Counted from the first letter of the stretch, positions 1 through 8,058 are shown. The stretch: DNA of 54,464 bases from Betaproteobacteria bacterium UBA3031 (GCA_002367635.1 DFDI01000073.1:1-54464); one strand, 5' to 3'. Numbers and translations are program-made. The notes: a model not told the origin generated them from the sequence alone.

Positions 1-107
1 TATTTAACCCTGCGACAAAAAAAGGTGACCGTGTTGGCATTAAAACGCTGGACGATGGGTCTCGTGTACGAATATTTCGCTCAAATGGCGAAATGGTCGA
101 TTCTTGA
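1..107 (+). CDS. rplX: 50S ribosomal protein L24, C-terminal part (cut by the window edge)
   Basis: Reading from base 3 to the TGA at 105-107 gives about 34 residues that match the C-terminus of bacterial L24, including the typical NPATKKGDRVG and the closing GEMVDS-type tail. L24 binds 23S rRNA early and helps start 50S assembly. Only the 3' end is present; the start lies before the window. It ends 10 bases before rplE, as in the usual spc operon order L14-L24-L5. Confidence 0.9.
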   Translation, partial: FNPATKKGDRVGIKTLDDGSRVRIFRSNGEMVDS

Positions 108-117
108 AAGGTTTTAA

Positions 118-699
118 ATGAGTAAAGACGCTAAAGTAATTGGTCAGGAAGAGCTCAAGGGAGCGCGATTGGCGGACGTGTATAAGGCTGAAGTGGTTCC
201 TGGTCTTATGGGCGAGTATAAGTATAAGTCCATCATGGAGGTCCCGCGTATTTTGAAGATTGTTCTTAACATGGGCGTCGGAGAAGCGGTGGCTGATAAG
301 AAAGTACTTGACCATGCGGTCAGTGATATGACCTTGATCGCCGGGCAAAAACCAATTATCACTAAAGCTAAGAAGTCTATTGCAGGTTTCAAAATACGTG
401 ATGGATATCCCATCGGATGCAAGGTAACGCTGCGCGGACAAAGAATGTATGAGTTTTTAGATCGTTTGATCTCGGTGGCTATTCCTAGAATCAGGGATTT
501 TCGCGGCATTCCTAGTAAGTCGTTTGATGGCCGTGGAAATTTCAATATGGGCGTTCGTGAACAGATTATTTTCCCAGAAGTTCAGTACGATAAGATTGAC
601 GTGTTGCGTGGTTTGAATGTGACTATTACCACAACCGCGAAGACTGATAAGGAAGCTCGTTCTTTGTTATCTGCTTTCCGTTTCCCGTTCAAGAATTGA
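118..699 (+). CDS. rplE: 50S ribosomal protein L5
   Basis: A 193-residue L5, the 5S rRNA-binding protein of the central protuberance. The family core is plain: KSIMEVPRILKIVLNMGVGEA near residue 40, GQKPIITKAKKSIAGFKIR near 75, and the C-terminal ARSLLSAFRFPF. Usual L5 is about 179 residues. Here about 14 extra residues precede the point where other L5 proteins begin (near GARLADVYK). The ATG at 118 has an AAAGG-type ribosome site just upstream and no better ATG follows, so the extension seems real. It lies in the spc operon, between rplX and rpsN. Confidence 0.97.
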   Translation: MSKDAKVIGQEELKGARLADVYKAEVVPGLMGEYKYKSIMEVPRILKIVLNMGVGEAVADKKVLDHAVSDMTLIAGQKPIITKAKKSIAGFKIRDGYPIGCKVTLRGQRMYEFLDRLISVAIPRIRDFRGIPSKSFDGRGNFNMGVREQIIFPEVQYDKIDVLRGLNVTITTTAKTDKEARSLLSAFRFPFKN

Positions 700-706
700 G
701 GATCTA

Positions 707-1012
707 ATGGCAAAAAAATCTATCATTAATAGGGACATTAAGCGTCGTGCTACTGTCGCGAAATACGCAGTAAAAAGAGCGGCAATTGATGCGGTGCTTA
801 ACAGCGCGCAGTCTTCGGAAGAAGAAAAATATGTCGCTCGTATAGCGTTGCAAAAACTACCTCGTGATGCCAGTCCAGTGCGCTTGAGAAATCGTTGCGC
901 GCTAACTGGAAGGCCACGTGGTGTTTATAGTAAATTTGGTCTTGCCCGCGGGAAGCTTCGTGAATTCGCTATGCGCGGTGAGGTTCCTGGAATTATTAAA
1001 GCGAGTTGGTAG
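707..1012 (+). CDS. rpsN: 30S ribosomal protein S14 (long, zinc-free type)
   Basis: 101 residues, the long form of S14, a protein of the 30S head. The C-terminal signature RNRCALTGRPRGVYSKFGL is clear. Only one cysteine of the usual zinc ribbon is left, so this is the C-minus, zinc-independent paralogue type. The ATG at 707 follows GAGGAT, and the gene starts 7 bases after rplE. It is followed by rpsH, the standard spc order. Confidence 0.97.
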   Translation: MAKKSIINRDIKRRATVAKYAVKRAAIDAVLNSAQSSEEEKYVARIALQKLPRDASPVRLRNRCALTGRPRGVYSKFGLARGKLREFAMRGEVPGIIKASW

Positions 1013-1024
1013 GAGAGTACATCT

Positions 1025-1423
1025 ATGAGTATGAGTGATCCAATCGCCGACATGTTGACTAGAATCAGAAACGCTCAAATGGCGGAAAAGAGCAATGTCA
1101 AGATGCCATTTAGCAATGTAAAACGAGCAATTGCGCAGGTGCTTATCGATGAAGGATACATCGAGAGTATGACCGTAAACGGCCAAGAGGAAAAGAAGCC
1201 GCAGCTTGAGCTTGCCCTTAAGTATTATGCCGGACGGCCGGTTATTGAAAAAATTGAACGTGTCAGTCGGCCTGGCCTCCGTATTTACAAAGGCGCACAG
1301 GATCTTCCAACTGTGATGAACGGTCTTGGTGTTGCGATAGTATCTACACCAAAGGGAGTGATGACAGACCGCAGGGCCAGGACTTCTGGTATCGGTGGTG
1401 AAGTTCTCTGTATCGTCGCTTAA
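1025..1423 (+). CDS. rpsH: 30S ribosomal protein S8
   Basis: 132 residues with the S8 signatures SDPIADMLTRIRNAQ at the N-terminus and TPKGVMTDRRAR with GIGGEVLCIVA at the C-terminus. S8 binds helix 21 of 16S rRNA, and in E. coli it also represses the spc operon by binding mRNA near rplE. I did not identify a matching mRNA mimic here. The ATG at 1025 is preferred (GGAGAG upstream). A second ATG two codons later is possible. Confidence 0.97.
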   Translation: MSMSDPIADMLTRIRNAQMAEKSNVKMPFSNVKRAIAQVLIDEGYIESMTVNGQEEKKPQLELALKYYAGRPVIEKIERVSRPGLRIYKGAQDLPTVMNGLGVAIVSTPKGVMTDRRARTSGIGGEVLCIVA

Positions 1424-1477
1424 GTAAAGAGGACGATCATGATCTTTAAACGAAGAATTGATTTGGAGTTATAGAAA

Positions 1478-2011
1478 ATGTCACGTGTTGGAAAAGATCC
1501 AATCAATGTTCCCTCGGGAGCCCAAGTCACTATTGTTGGTAATAAGATAGAGGTAAAGGGTGCTCTTGGTGTTTTGAGCCGCGTAATTAGCGATATTGTT
1601 AAAGTGACGCAAGTGGATGGAGTTATATCTGTTGCGCCCGCAGATGATAGTCGACAGGCGCGAGCTCTGCATGGCACGACGCGGGCTGTTATCGCGAATA
1701 TGGTCACTGGTGTCACGTCTGGATTTGAGAAGAAGTTAACGCTTGTTGGTGTGGGTTACAGGGCGCAAGCGGAAGGTGACAAGTTGAATCTTTCGTTAGG
1801 CTTTTCCCATCCCGTAGTGCATCAAATGCCGGCAGGTATCAAGGTGGAGACGCCACAACAAACCGAAGTCCTCATAAAAGGGGTTGATAAACAATTAGTT
1901 GGTCAGGTTGCCGCAGATGTCCGAGGATATCGACCTCCAGAGCCCTATAAGGGTAAAGGAGTGCGTTATGCGGGTGAGCGAGTGGTCATGAAAGAAACCA
2001 AGAAAAAATAA
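1478..2011 (+). CDS. rplF: 50S ribosomal protein L6
   Basis: 177 residues, the family's usual length, with the MSRVGKDPINVP start and the C-terminal KGKGVRYAGE segment. L6 sits near the sarcin-ricin loop and the factor-binding site. It consists of two repeated alpha/beta domains (about 1-82 and 83-177). The 54-base gap after rpsH is the largest in this part of the spc operon. It holds no convincing terminator. Confidence 0.97.
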   Translation: MSRVGKDPINVPSGAQVTIVGNKIEVKGALGVLSRVISDIVKVTQVDGVISVAPADDSRQARALHGTTRAVIANMVTGVTSGFEKKLTLVGVGYRAQAEGDKLNLSLGFSHPVVHQMPAGIKVETPQQTEVLIKGVDKQLVGQVAADVRGYRPPEPYKGKGVRYAGERVVMKETKKK

Positions 2012-2020
2012 GGCCAAGTC

Positions 2021-2383
2021 ATGTCAGAGTCAGTTAAAAATGCGTCTAGAGCGCGTAGAGCCAGAAAAATCCGACATCAGATTAATAACTCTGGAGCGGC
2101 GCACCGATTGCAGGTGCACAGAACGAACTTGCATATCTACGCGCAAATTTTGGATCGTGACGCTAAGGTCATTGTGTCTGCGTCTACAGCTGAGGCTGAG
2201 TTACGCAAGTCGCTGTCTAATGGCGGGAATAGACAAGCAGCGACCGAGGTGGGCGCGCGTATAGCGAAGAAAGCGAAAGAAAAAGGGTTGGAACAGGTTG
2301 CATTTGATCGGTCTGGGTTTAAGTACACTGGACGTATCAAAGCGTTAGCGGAGGCCGCACGAGAGGCCGGTCTACAGTTTTAA
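2021..2383 (+). CDS. rplR: 50S ribosomal protein L18
   Basis: 120 residues with a basic N-terminal tail (RARRARKIRHQI) followed by the compact L18 fold, ending AAREAGLQF as in proteobacterial L18. With L5 and L25 it carries 5S rRNA into the 50S subunit. It begins 9 bases after rplF and ends 9 bases before rpsE. Confidence 0.97.
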   Translation: MSESVKNASRARRARKIRHQINNSGAAHRLQVHRTNLHIYAQILDRDAKVIVSASTAEAELRKSLSNGGNRQAATEVGARIAKKAKEKGLEQVAFDRSGFKYTGRIKALAEAAREAGLQF

Positions 2384-2392
2384 AGGATAACC

Positions 2393-2905
2393 ATGGCACG
2401 AGCACAGAATCATTCAGAGGAAAGTAAAGACGGCATCCGTGAAAAAATGGTCGCCGTTAACCGAGTCACTAAGGTGGTCAAGGGTGGTCGAATTCTTGGT
2501 TTTGCCGCATTAGCCGTAGTTGGCGATGGTGACGGTAGTGTTGGTATGGGCAAGGGGAAGTCAAAAGAGGTACCTGTTGCCATACAAAAAGCGATGGAAG
2601 AGGCTCGCAAGAAGTTGTTTAAGGTTTCCTTAAGTGGGGGCACCCTGCACCATGCTGTTATAGGCACACACGGGGCGGCAAAGGTTTATATGCAACCCGC
2701 CTCAGCCGGCACTGGAATTATAGCTGGTGGTCCAATGCGTGCAGTCTTCGAAGTGATGGGCGTGACCAACATTGTTGCTAAGTGTATTGGGTCAACAAAT
2801 CCTTATAACGTTGTCCGGGCGACTTTGAACGGGCTTGCTGAAATGAACTCTCCCGCAGATATTGCGCTTAAGCGTGGGAAAACAGTTGAAGAGATTTTGG
2901 GGTAA
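2393..2905 (+). CDS. rpsE: 30S ribosomal protein S5
   Basis: 170 residues. The double-stranded RNA-binding-like N-terminal half carries KVVKGGRILGFAALAVVGDG, and the C-terminal half carries GIIAGGPMRAVFEVMGV. S5 is important for decoding accuracy and 30S assembly. It is followed 3 bases later by rpmD, so the two are surely cotranscribed and probably translationally coupled. Confidence 0.97.
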   Translation: MARAQNHSEESKDGIREKMVAVNRVTKVVKGGRILGFAALAVVGDGDGSVGMGKGKSKEVPVAIQKAMEEARKKLFKVSLSGGTLHHAVIGTHGAAKVYMQPASAGTGIIAGGPMRAVFEVMGVTNIVAKCIGSTNPYNVVRATLNGLAEMNSPADIALKRGKTVEEILG

Positions 2906-2908
2906 TTC

Positions 2909-3109
2909 ATGAATACGACAGCGAAGCAGGCAGAAAAGACTCTGAAAGTAACACTTGTTAAAAGTGTTATCGGTACCAAACCATCCCATCGTGCGACTGT
3001 AATTGGTTTGGGTCTGCGTAGGATTAGACACACGGTTACGCTTGAAGATACTCCGTCAGTTCGGGGCATGATTGCGAAAGTTGACTACCTTGTGAAAGTT
3101 GAGGGTTAA
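2909..3109 (+). CDS. rpmD: 50S ribosomal protein L30
   Basis: 66 residues with the L30 pattern: LKVTLVKSVIGTKPSHRATV, GLGLRRIRHTV, then the C-terminal MIAKVDYLVKVE. It is a few residues longer at the N-terminus than the common 59-61 residue form. It is a small 50S protein found in most but not all bacteria. It is wedged between rpsE and rplO with gaps of 3 and 4 bases. Confidence 0.95.
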   Translation: MNTTAKQAEKTLKVTLVKSVIGTKPSHRATVIGLGLRRIRHTVTLEDTPSVRGMIAKVDYLVKVEG

Positions 3110-3113
3110 GCAA

Positions 3114-3554
3114 ATGAGATTGAATGACATTAGCCCAGCAGATGGGTCTAAGAAAGACAGAATGCGGGTTGGTCGTGGTGGCGGCAGCGGAAAAGGAAAA
3201 ACCGCAGGTAGAGGCCATAAAGGACAGCATTCTCGTGCCGGTGGTTATCACAAGGTAGGTTTTGAAGGCGGTCAGATGCCTATGGCCAGACGTCTTCCTA
3301 AGCGAGGGTTTCGGTCAATGACTAGCGCCGATACTCGTGAAGTTAGATTGGACGAATTGAATAAAGTAGACGCCGATATTATTGATTTGGCGGCGCTCAA
3401 GGCGGCGCAGGTCGTTCCTAACTTCGTGAGCGCTGCAAAAGTGTTTCTTTCTGGTTCTTTAGCCGAGGGTAAAAAGCCTCAGCTCAAAGGGATATTGGTT
3501 TCAAAAGGGGCGCGACTCGCGATTGAGTCCGCCGGTGGAAAGATAGAGGACTAA
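3114..3554 (+). CDS. rplO: 50S ribosomal protein L15
   Basis: 146 residues. It has the glycine- and lysine-rich N-terminal tail (RGGGSGKGKTAGRGHKGQ), GFEGGQMPMARRLPKRGF, and the C-terminal globular domain. I start it at the ATG at 3114, which gives the usual MRLNDI-type beginning. A TTG at 3099 in the same frame would overlap rpmD and add five residues not normal for the family. L15 is a late-assembly scaffold in the 50S. secY follows 4 bases later. Confidence 0.96.
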   Translation: MRLNDISPADGSKKDRMRVGRGGGSGKGKTAGRGHKGQHSRAGGYHKVGFEGGQMPMARRLPKRGFRSMTSADTREVRLDELNKVDADIIDLAALKAAQVVPNFVSAAKVFLSGSLAEGKKPQLKGILVSKGARLAIESAGGKIED

Positions 3555-3558
3555 GGCT

Positions 3559-4884
3559 TTGGCCGTCGGATCAAATAAAGGCTTAGGCGTGAACAAGTAT
3601 GGTGACCTAAAGGCGCGCCTACTGTTCTTGTTGTTCGCGCTAATTGTATATCGCCTGGGAGCCCATGTGCCTGTGCCCGGGATTGATCCAGTCCAGCTCG
3701 AGGATCTATTTAAGGCGCAAGAAGGCGGCATATTAGGCATGTTTAATATGTTTTCTGGTGGAGCGCTACAGCGCTTTACGATTTTCGCTTTGGGCATCAT
3801 GCCGTATATTTCAGCATCGATCATTATGCAGTTGATGACTGTAGTTGTTCCTACTTTCGAGCAACTAAAAAAGGAAGGTGAAACCGGCCGCAAGAAAATA
3901 ACGAAATTTACACGCTACGGTACCGTTGGTTTGGCCACATTCCAAGCTATCGGTATTTCAGTGGCTCTCGAATCCCAAGCAAACCTTGTGCTCGACCCTG
4001 GCCTAGCTTTCAGATTTACCACTGTCGTTACTCTGGTAACTGGGACGATGTTCCTAATGTGGTTGGGCGAGCAGATAACCGAACGTGGCATTGGTAACGG
4101 GATTTCCCTCATTATCTTCGCTGGCATTGCCGCGGGCTTACCTAGCGCAGTGGCCGGAACTCTTGAGCTCGTTAGAACAGGTTCTTTCTCTATCCCGCTC
4201 GTCATGTTAATTTTCATAGGCGTGATCGTCATCACTGGGGTTGTGGTGTTTGTTGAGCGTGGTCAGCGTAAGATTTTGGTGAATTACGCAAAGAGACAGG
4301 TCGGTAACAAAATGTACGGTGGGCAGAGTTCTCATTTGCCGCTTAAACTTAATATGGCTGGGGTTATCCCACCTATTTTCGCCTCAAGTATTATTCTGTT
4401 TCCAGCAACGTTGGCCGAGTTTTTGGGGACTAATGAAAGCTTGTACTGGCTTCGAGACATTGGCGGTCTTTTGCATCCGGGTCAGGTGCTCTACATGGTC
4501 GTTTATGCAATGGCCATCGTATTCTTCTGTTTCTTCTATACCGCCCTGGTTTTTAATCCCCGTGAGACTGCTGATAATCTAAAGAAAAGTGGCGCGTTTA
4601 TACCAGGGATTCGTCCGGGTGACCAAACGACAAAATATATAGAGCGGATTGTTACTCGTCTCACGTTGGTAGGTGCTTTTTACATCACCGTCGTGTGTTT
4701 GATCCCTGAATTGATGATAGTTAATTGGAATGTTCCATTTTATTTTGGTGGTACAAGTTTGTTGATTATTGTCGTGGTTACGATGGACTTTATGCAGCAA
4801 GTTCAGGCTTATGCAATGTCCCATCAGTATGAGAGTCTTCTTAAAAAGACAAACTTCAAAGGCGGGGCAAGTCCTTCGCGTTAA
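3559..4884 (+). CDS. secY: Preprotein translocase channel subunit SecY
   Basis: 441 residues, the pore of the SecYEG translocon in the inner membrane. About ten hydrophobic segments are visible. Family marks include the plug-region FNMFSGGALQRFTIFALGIMP, the GNGISLIIFAGI loop, and the cytoplasmic RGQRKI and NPRETADNLKK loops. The start is a TTG at 3559, chosen because the resulting N-terminus (MAVGSNKG...) aligns with the family and GAGGACTAAGG lies just before it. It is the last gene before rpmJ, only 12 bases on, leaving no room for infA. Confidence 0.97.
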   Translation: MAVGSNKGLGVNKYGDLKARLLFLLFALIVYRLGAHVPVPGIDPVQLEDLFKAQEGGILGMFNMFSGGALQRFTIFALGIMPYISASIIMQLMTVVVPTFEQLKKEGETGRKKITKFTRYGTVGLATFQAIGISVALESQANLVLDPGLAFRFTTVVTLVTGTMFLMWLGEQITERGIGNGISLIIFAGIAAGLPSAVAGTLELVRTGSFSIPLVMLIFIGVIVITGVVVFVERGQRKILVNYAKRQVGNKMYGGQSSHLPLKLNMAGVIPPIFASSIILFPATLAEFLGTNESLYWLRDIGGLLHPGQVLYMVVYAMAIVFFCFFYTALVFNPRETADNLKKSGAFIPGIRPGDQTTKYIERIVTRLTLVGAFYITVVCLIPELMIVNWNVPFYFGGTSLLIIVVVTMDFMQQVQAYAMSHQYESLLKKTNFKGGASPSR

Positions 4885-4896
4885 GGAGAGAAATGT

Positions 4897-5010
4897 ATGA
4901 AAGTTAAAGCATCAGTAAAAAAACTTTGCCGTCATTGCAAAATCGTTCGTCGAAATAATGTGGTTCGTGTTATTTGTAAAGAGCCTCGGCATAAGCAACG
5001 ACAAGGTTGA
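4897..5010 (+). CDS. rpmJ: 50S ribosomal protein L36 (zinc-binding)
   Basis: A 37-residue protein beginning MKVKASVKKLC and ending HKQRQG, the canonical L36. Zinc ligands Cys11, Cys14, Cys27 and His32 are all present, so this is the zinc-containing form. The ATG at 4897 follows AAGGAGAG. An out-of-frame ATG at 4893 hits a stop after four codons and is ignored. It lies between secY and rpsM, as in the spc/alpha junction of proteobacteria. Confidence 0.96.
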   Translation: MKVKASVKKLCRHCKIVRRNNVVRVICKEPRHKQRQG

Positions 5011-5045
5011 GAACATCCACCAATGAATTTTAGAAGAGATAAAAT

Positions 5046-5402
5046 ATGGCTCGTATAGCTGGCGTTAATATTCCTGATCAAAAGCACACTTGGGTTGCGT
5101 TGACCTCTATTTATGGCTTAGGCAGAACTCGTGCCTTCGAGGTGTGTTCGAAAGCTGGTATTGAACCATCAGTCAAGGTGAGAGACTTGTCTGGTGATGA
5201 AATGGAAAAGCTTAGAGAACAAATTGGTACCTTTGTAATAGAGGGTGATCTTCGTCGTGAAGTTTCAATGAACATTAAGCGACTTATGGATCTTGGTACT
5301 TATCGTGGAACTCGTCACCGTAAGGGCTTGCCGGTCAGGGGTCAGCGAACGAAAACAAATGCGCGTACTCGTAAGGGTCCGAAAAAGGCGATTCGGAAAT
5401 AG
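5046..5402 (+). CDS. rpsM: 30S ribosomal protein S13
   Basis: 118 residues. The start MARIAGVNIPDQKH and the C-terminal GQRTKTNARTRKGP are diagnostic. S13 sits at the top of the 30S head and contacts the 50S and the P-site tRNA. It opens the alpha operon (rpsM-rpsK-rpsD-rpoA-rplQ). In E. coli S4 represses this operon through a pseudoknot at the rpsM start. The 35-base leader here is too short for me to see such a fold. Confidence 0.97.
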   Translation: MARIAGVNIPDQKHTWVALTSIYGLGRTRAFEVCSKAGIEPSVKVRDLSGDEMEKLREQIGTFVIEGDLRREVSMNIKRLMDLGTYRGTRHRKGLPVRGQRTKTNARTRKGPKKAIRK

Positions 5403-5459
5403 TATTAATCAGAAGATCGTTAGATATAACCAATCACTTAGACTGAATGGAATTTTAGG

Positions 5460-5849
5460 ATGGCAAAAAAGACAATAAGAGTACGCAAGAAGGTAAAGAA
5501 GAATATTGCGGAAGGTATCGCGCATATTCATGCGTCTTTTAATAACACGATCATCATGATCACAGATCGACAGGGCAATGCGCTGTCCTGGTCTACGTCA
5601 GGTGCTAATGGCTTTAAGGGATCTCGGAAAAGCACTCCATTCGCTGCTCAGGTCGCTGCAGAGGCGGCTGGAAAAATGGCACAAGAATGCGGTGTTAAGA
5701 ATATTGAGGTTCGAATAAAAGGCCCCGGTCCAGGTCGAGAGTCGGCAGTTAGGGCTCTAAATTCAGTAGGATTTAAAATTACGAGTATCTCTGACGTTAC
5801 TCCGGTGCCACATAATGGATGTCGTCCGCCAAAACGACGCAGAATTTAA
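5460..5849 (+). CDS. rpsK: 30S ribosomal protein S11
   Basis: 129 residues with the S11 core (GIAHIHASFNNTIIMITD, GFKGSRKSTPFAAQ) and the C-terminal HNGCRPPKRRRI that lines the mRNA exit channel near the anti-Shine-Dalgarno region. It starts with ATG at 5460 after TTTTAGG, 57 bases past rpsM and 13 before rpsD. Confidence 0.97.
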   Translation: MAKKTIRVRKKVKKNIAEGIAHIHASFNNTIIMITDRQGNALSWSTSGANGFKGSRKSTPFAAQVAAEAAGKMAQECGVKNIEVRIKGPGPGRESAVRALNSVGFKITSISDVTPVPHNGCRPPKRRRI

Positions 5850-5862
5850 GGAGCGATGAATC

Positions 5863-6489
5863 ATGGCTAGAAATACAGATCCTAAGTGCCGGCAATGTCG
5901 TCGAGAGGGTGAAAAGTTATTCTTAAAGGGCGAGAAATGCTACACAGACAAGTGTGGGATTGAGCGTCGACCTTATCCTCCAGGGCAGCATGGGCAGAAG
6001 GGTAGCCGTATGTCTGAATTTGGGCGACAGCTAAGGGAGAAGCAAAAGATTCGCCGTATTTATGGCGTACTTGAGCGACAGTTCCGTAAGACTTACAAAG
6101 AAGCCGCTCGTCGCAAGGGCATAACAGGTGAAACACTCTTGCAAGATCTGGAAAGTCGTCTTGATTCAGTGGCTTTGCGTATGGGTTTCGGTATATCGCG
6201 TACTGAAGCACGTCAAATTGTCAGACACAATGGCGTGATGGTTAATGGAAGGCGCGTCAATATTCCGTCTTATATCGTTAAGCCTGGAGACATTGTGGAA
6301 ATTGCAGAGAAAGCAAAAACTCACCTACGAGTTAAGGCCTCTTTGGAAGCTGCAGAAGGAAGAGGATTTCCAGACTGGGTGGAAGTCGATGTTAAAGGAC
6401 TCAAGGGGACTTTCAAGTCTGTACCTCAACGGGCTGATTTGTCATCAACGATTAATGAGTCGTTAGTTGTTGAGTTGTATTCTAAGTAA
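5863..6489 (+). CDS. rpsD: 30S ribosomal protein S4 (cysteine-rich, zinc-type)
   Basis: 208 residues, primary 16S rRNA-binding protein and, in many bacteria, repressor of the alpha operon. The N-terminus carries four cysteines at 9, 12, 26 and 31 (CRQC ... CYTDKC), the zinc-binding C-plus arrangement. The classical E. coli protein lacks it. The S4 RNA-binding domain lies at about 98-160 (LESRLDSVALRMGFGISR). The family-typical ending LVVELYSK is present. Start ATG at 5863 follows AAGGAG. Confidence 0.97.
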   Translation: MARNTDPKCRQCRREGEKLFLKGEKCYTDKCGIERRPYPPGQHGQKGSRMSEFGRQLREKQKIRRIYGVLERQFRKTYKEAARRKGITGETLLQDLESRLDSVALRMGFGISRTEARQIVRHNGVMVNGRRVNIPSYIVKPGDIVEIAEKAKTHLRVKASLEAAEGRGFPDWVEVDVKGLKGTFKSVPQRADLSSTINESLVVELYSK

Positions 6490-6502
6490 TTTTGAACTAC
6501 GT

Positions 6503-6522
6503 GTGAGGCAATTAAACCTCAC
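6503..6522 (+). other. Hairpin between rpsD and rpoA
   Basis: An inverted repeat GTGAGG / CCTCAC (6503-6508 and 6517-6522) with an 8-base loop lies in the 70-base gap and is followed by an AT-rich stretch with five T's at 6530-6534. It resembles a weak intrinsic terminator or RNA-processing site. It could lower or uncouple rpoA expression from the ribosomal genes. No function is proven by sequence. Confidence 0.4.
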
Positions 6523-6559
6523 GAATTTATTTTTCGAAACTTATAAAAGGGTCGAATAG

Positions 6560-7537
6560 ATGCTTAATAGCTTTTTGAAGCCAAAAATTATTGATGTAAG
6601 AATTACTGCCCCTGGGCAAGCTAAAGTGGTTATGGAGCCATTTGAGCGAGGTTTTGGTCACACTTTGGGTAATGCGTTGCGCAGGATACTGCTGTCGTCA
6701 TTGCCCGGGCATGCGCCTACCGAAGTAAAGATTGATGGTGTGCTTCATGAGTATTCAACTCTGGATGGCGTGCAGGAGGATGTTGTTGATATCCTACTCA
6801 ACCTCAAAGGACTTGTGCTCAGACTTCATAACCGTGATGAAATCACCTTAACGCTCTCTAAAGAGGGTGCTGGTGCTGTTACAGCTGCGGATATTGAGGT
6901 CAGTCATGACGTTGATATTATTAACCCTGAGCACGTGATCGCTAATTTGTCTCCTGGTGGAAAGATCAGCATGGAAATCAAGGTGCAAGGTGGTCGTGGT
7001 TACGTGCCTGCTAATGTTCGGTTGGGTGATGGCGATGAAAACCGGGTGATTGGAAGCCTCCTGCTTGACGCATCCTTCAGTCCAGTGACTAAAGTAAGCT
7101 ATGCGGTTGAGAGTGCGCGTGTTGAGCAACGGACAGACCTAGATAAGCTTGTGATCGATATTGAAACTAATGGGTCAGTTGATCCAGAAGAGTCAGTTCG
7201 GTTTGCTGCCCGTATTCTTATGGATCAACTTTCAAGTTTTGCTGATTTACAGGGCACTGTCGCGGAAGAAAGTGTTCCACAAAAGCCGGATGTTGACCCA
7301 GCATTTTTACGACCAGTAGACGATTTAGAATTGACGGTACGGTCAGCAAATTGTCTTAAAGCTGAGAGTATTCATTACATTGGCGATCTGATCCAGCGAA
7401 CGGAAAACGAGTTGTTAAAAACACCAAATCTTGGTCGTAAATCGTTAAATGAAATTAAGGACGTTCTCGCTTCAAGAGGGCTTTCTCTTGGTATGAAAAT
7501 CGATAGTTGGCCGGAGTCTCCGTCTGAGGGATCTTAA
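6560..7537 (+). CDS. rpoA: RNA polymerase alpha subunit
   Basis: 325 residues, normal for proteobacteria. The N-terminal dimerisation domain (about 1-230) shows ERGFGHTLGNALRRILLSSLPG. After a linker with PQKPDVDPAFLRPVDDLELT comes the C-terminal domain, with RSANCLKAESIHYIGDLIQ and LLKTPNLGRKSLNEIKDVL, which binds UP elements and activators. The start is the ATG at 6560 after AAAGGG. It lies in the alpha operon upstream of rplQ. Confidence 0.98.
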   Translation: MLNSFLKPKIIDVRITAPGQAKVVMEPFERGFGHTLGNALRRILLSSLPGHAPTEVKIDGVLHEYSTLDGVQEDVVDILLNLKGLVLRLHNRDEITLTLSKEGAGAVTAADIEVSHDVDIINPEHVIANLSPGGKISMEIKVQGGRGYVPANVRLGDGDENRVIGSLLLDASFSPVTKVSYAVESARVEQRTDLDKLVIDIETNGSVDPEESVRFAARILMDQLSSFADLQGTVAEESVPQKPDVDPAFLRPVDDLELTVRSANCLKAESIHYIGDLIQRTENELLKTPNLGRKSLNEIKDVLASRGLSLGMKIDSWPESPSEGS

Positions 7538-7582
7538 GCTGTTTCTATCGAGACTTAGTTAAAACAAGGAAGGAAACACCTC

Positions 7583-7981
7583 ATGCGACATAGGCTTGGA
7601 CTTCGGAAACTGAATCGCACTTCCTCCCATCGGGAGGCGATGTTCCGGAATATGACGAACTCACTGTTGCGTCATGAAGTTATTAAAACTACTCTTCCAA
7701 AAGCGAAGGAATTACGTCGCGTGGCTGAGCCCATTATCACGCTAGGAAAAAAAGCTACGTTGGCCAATCGTCGCTTAGCTTTTTCGCGTTTGCGTGATAG
7801 GGAGATTGTCGGAAAATTGTTTGATGAACTCGGTCCTCGTTTTGCGACGCGCAACGGGGGTTACTTGAGGATCCTTAAATACGGTTTTCGACAAGGAGAT
7901 AACGCACCAATGGCACTGGTTGAGTTGATGGACCGTCCTGAGGTTGACATCGCTGAGGCAACGGACGCTGTTGAGGAGTAA
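7583..7981 (+). CDS. rplQ: 50S ribosomal protein L17
   Basis: 132 residues beginning MRHRLGLRKLNRTSSHR, the invariant L17 start, with GGYLRILKYGFRQGDNAPMALVEL near the end. It lies around the peptide exit tunnel. The strong AAGGAAGG ribosome site precedes the ATG at 7583. It is the last gene of the ribosomal cluster and is followed at once by a strong hairpin terminator. Confidence 0.97.
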   Translation: MRHRLGLRKLNRTSSHREAMFRNMTNSLLRHEVIKTTLPKAKELRRVAEPIITLGKKATLANRRLAFSRLRDREIVGKLFDELGPRFATRNGGYLRILKYGFRQGDNAPMALVELMDRPEVDIAEATDAVEE

Positions 7982-8000
7982 ACAACAAAGTTGACTGATT

Positions 8001-8050
8001 TTTAGGGCACAAAAAAGCCAGCATTATTGCTGCCTTTTTTGTGCCCTAAA
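8001..8050. terminator. Long bidirectional terminator between rplQ and uvrA
   Basis: A nearly perfect inverted repeat: TTTAGGGCACAAAAAAG on the left pairs with CTTTTTTGTGCCCTAAA on the right, with inner AGCA/TGCT pairing after one C/C mismatch. The built-in A and T runs let it act as an intrinsic terminator in both directions. It ends the ribosomal cluster on the plus strand and uvrA on the minus strand, whose stop is at 8059. Confidence 0.85.
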
Positions 8051-8058
8051 TAATTTGA

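Noticed and set aside
3099..3113. Earlier TTG start for rplO
   Set aside because: It would overlap rpmD and add five residues foreign to L15; the ATG at 3114 fits the family.
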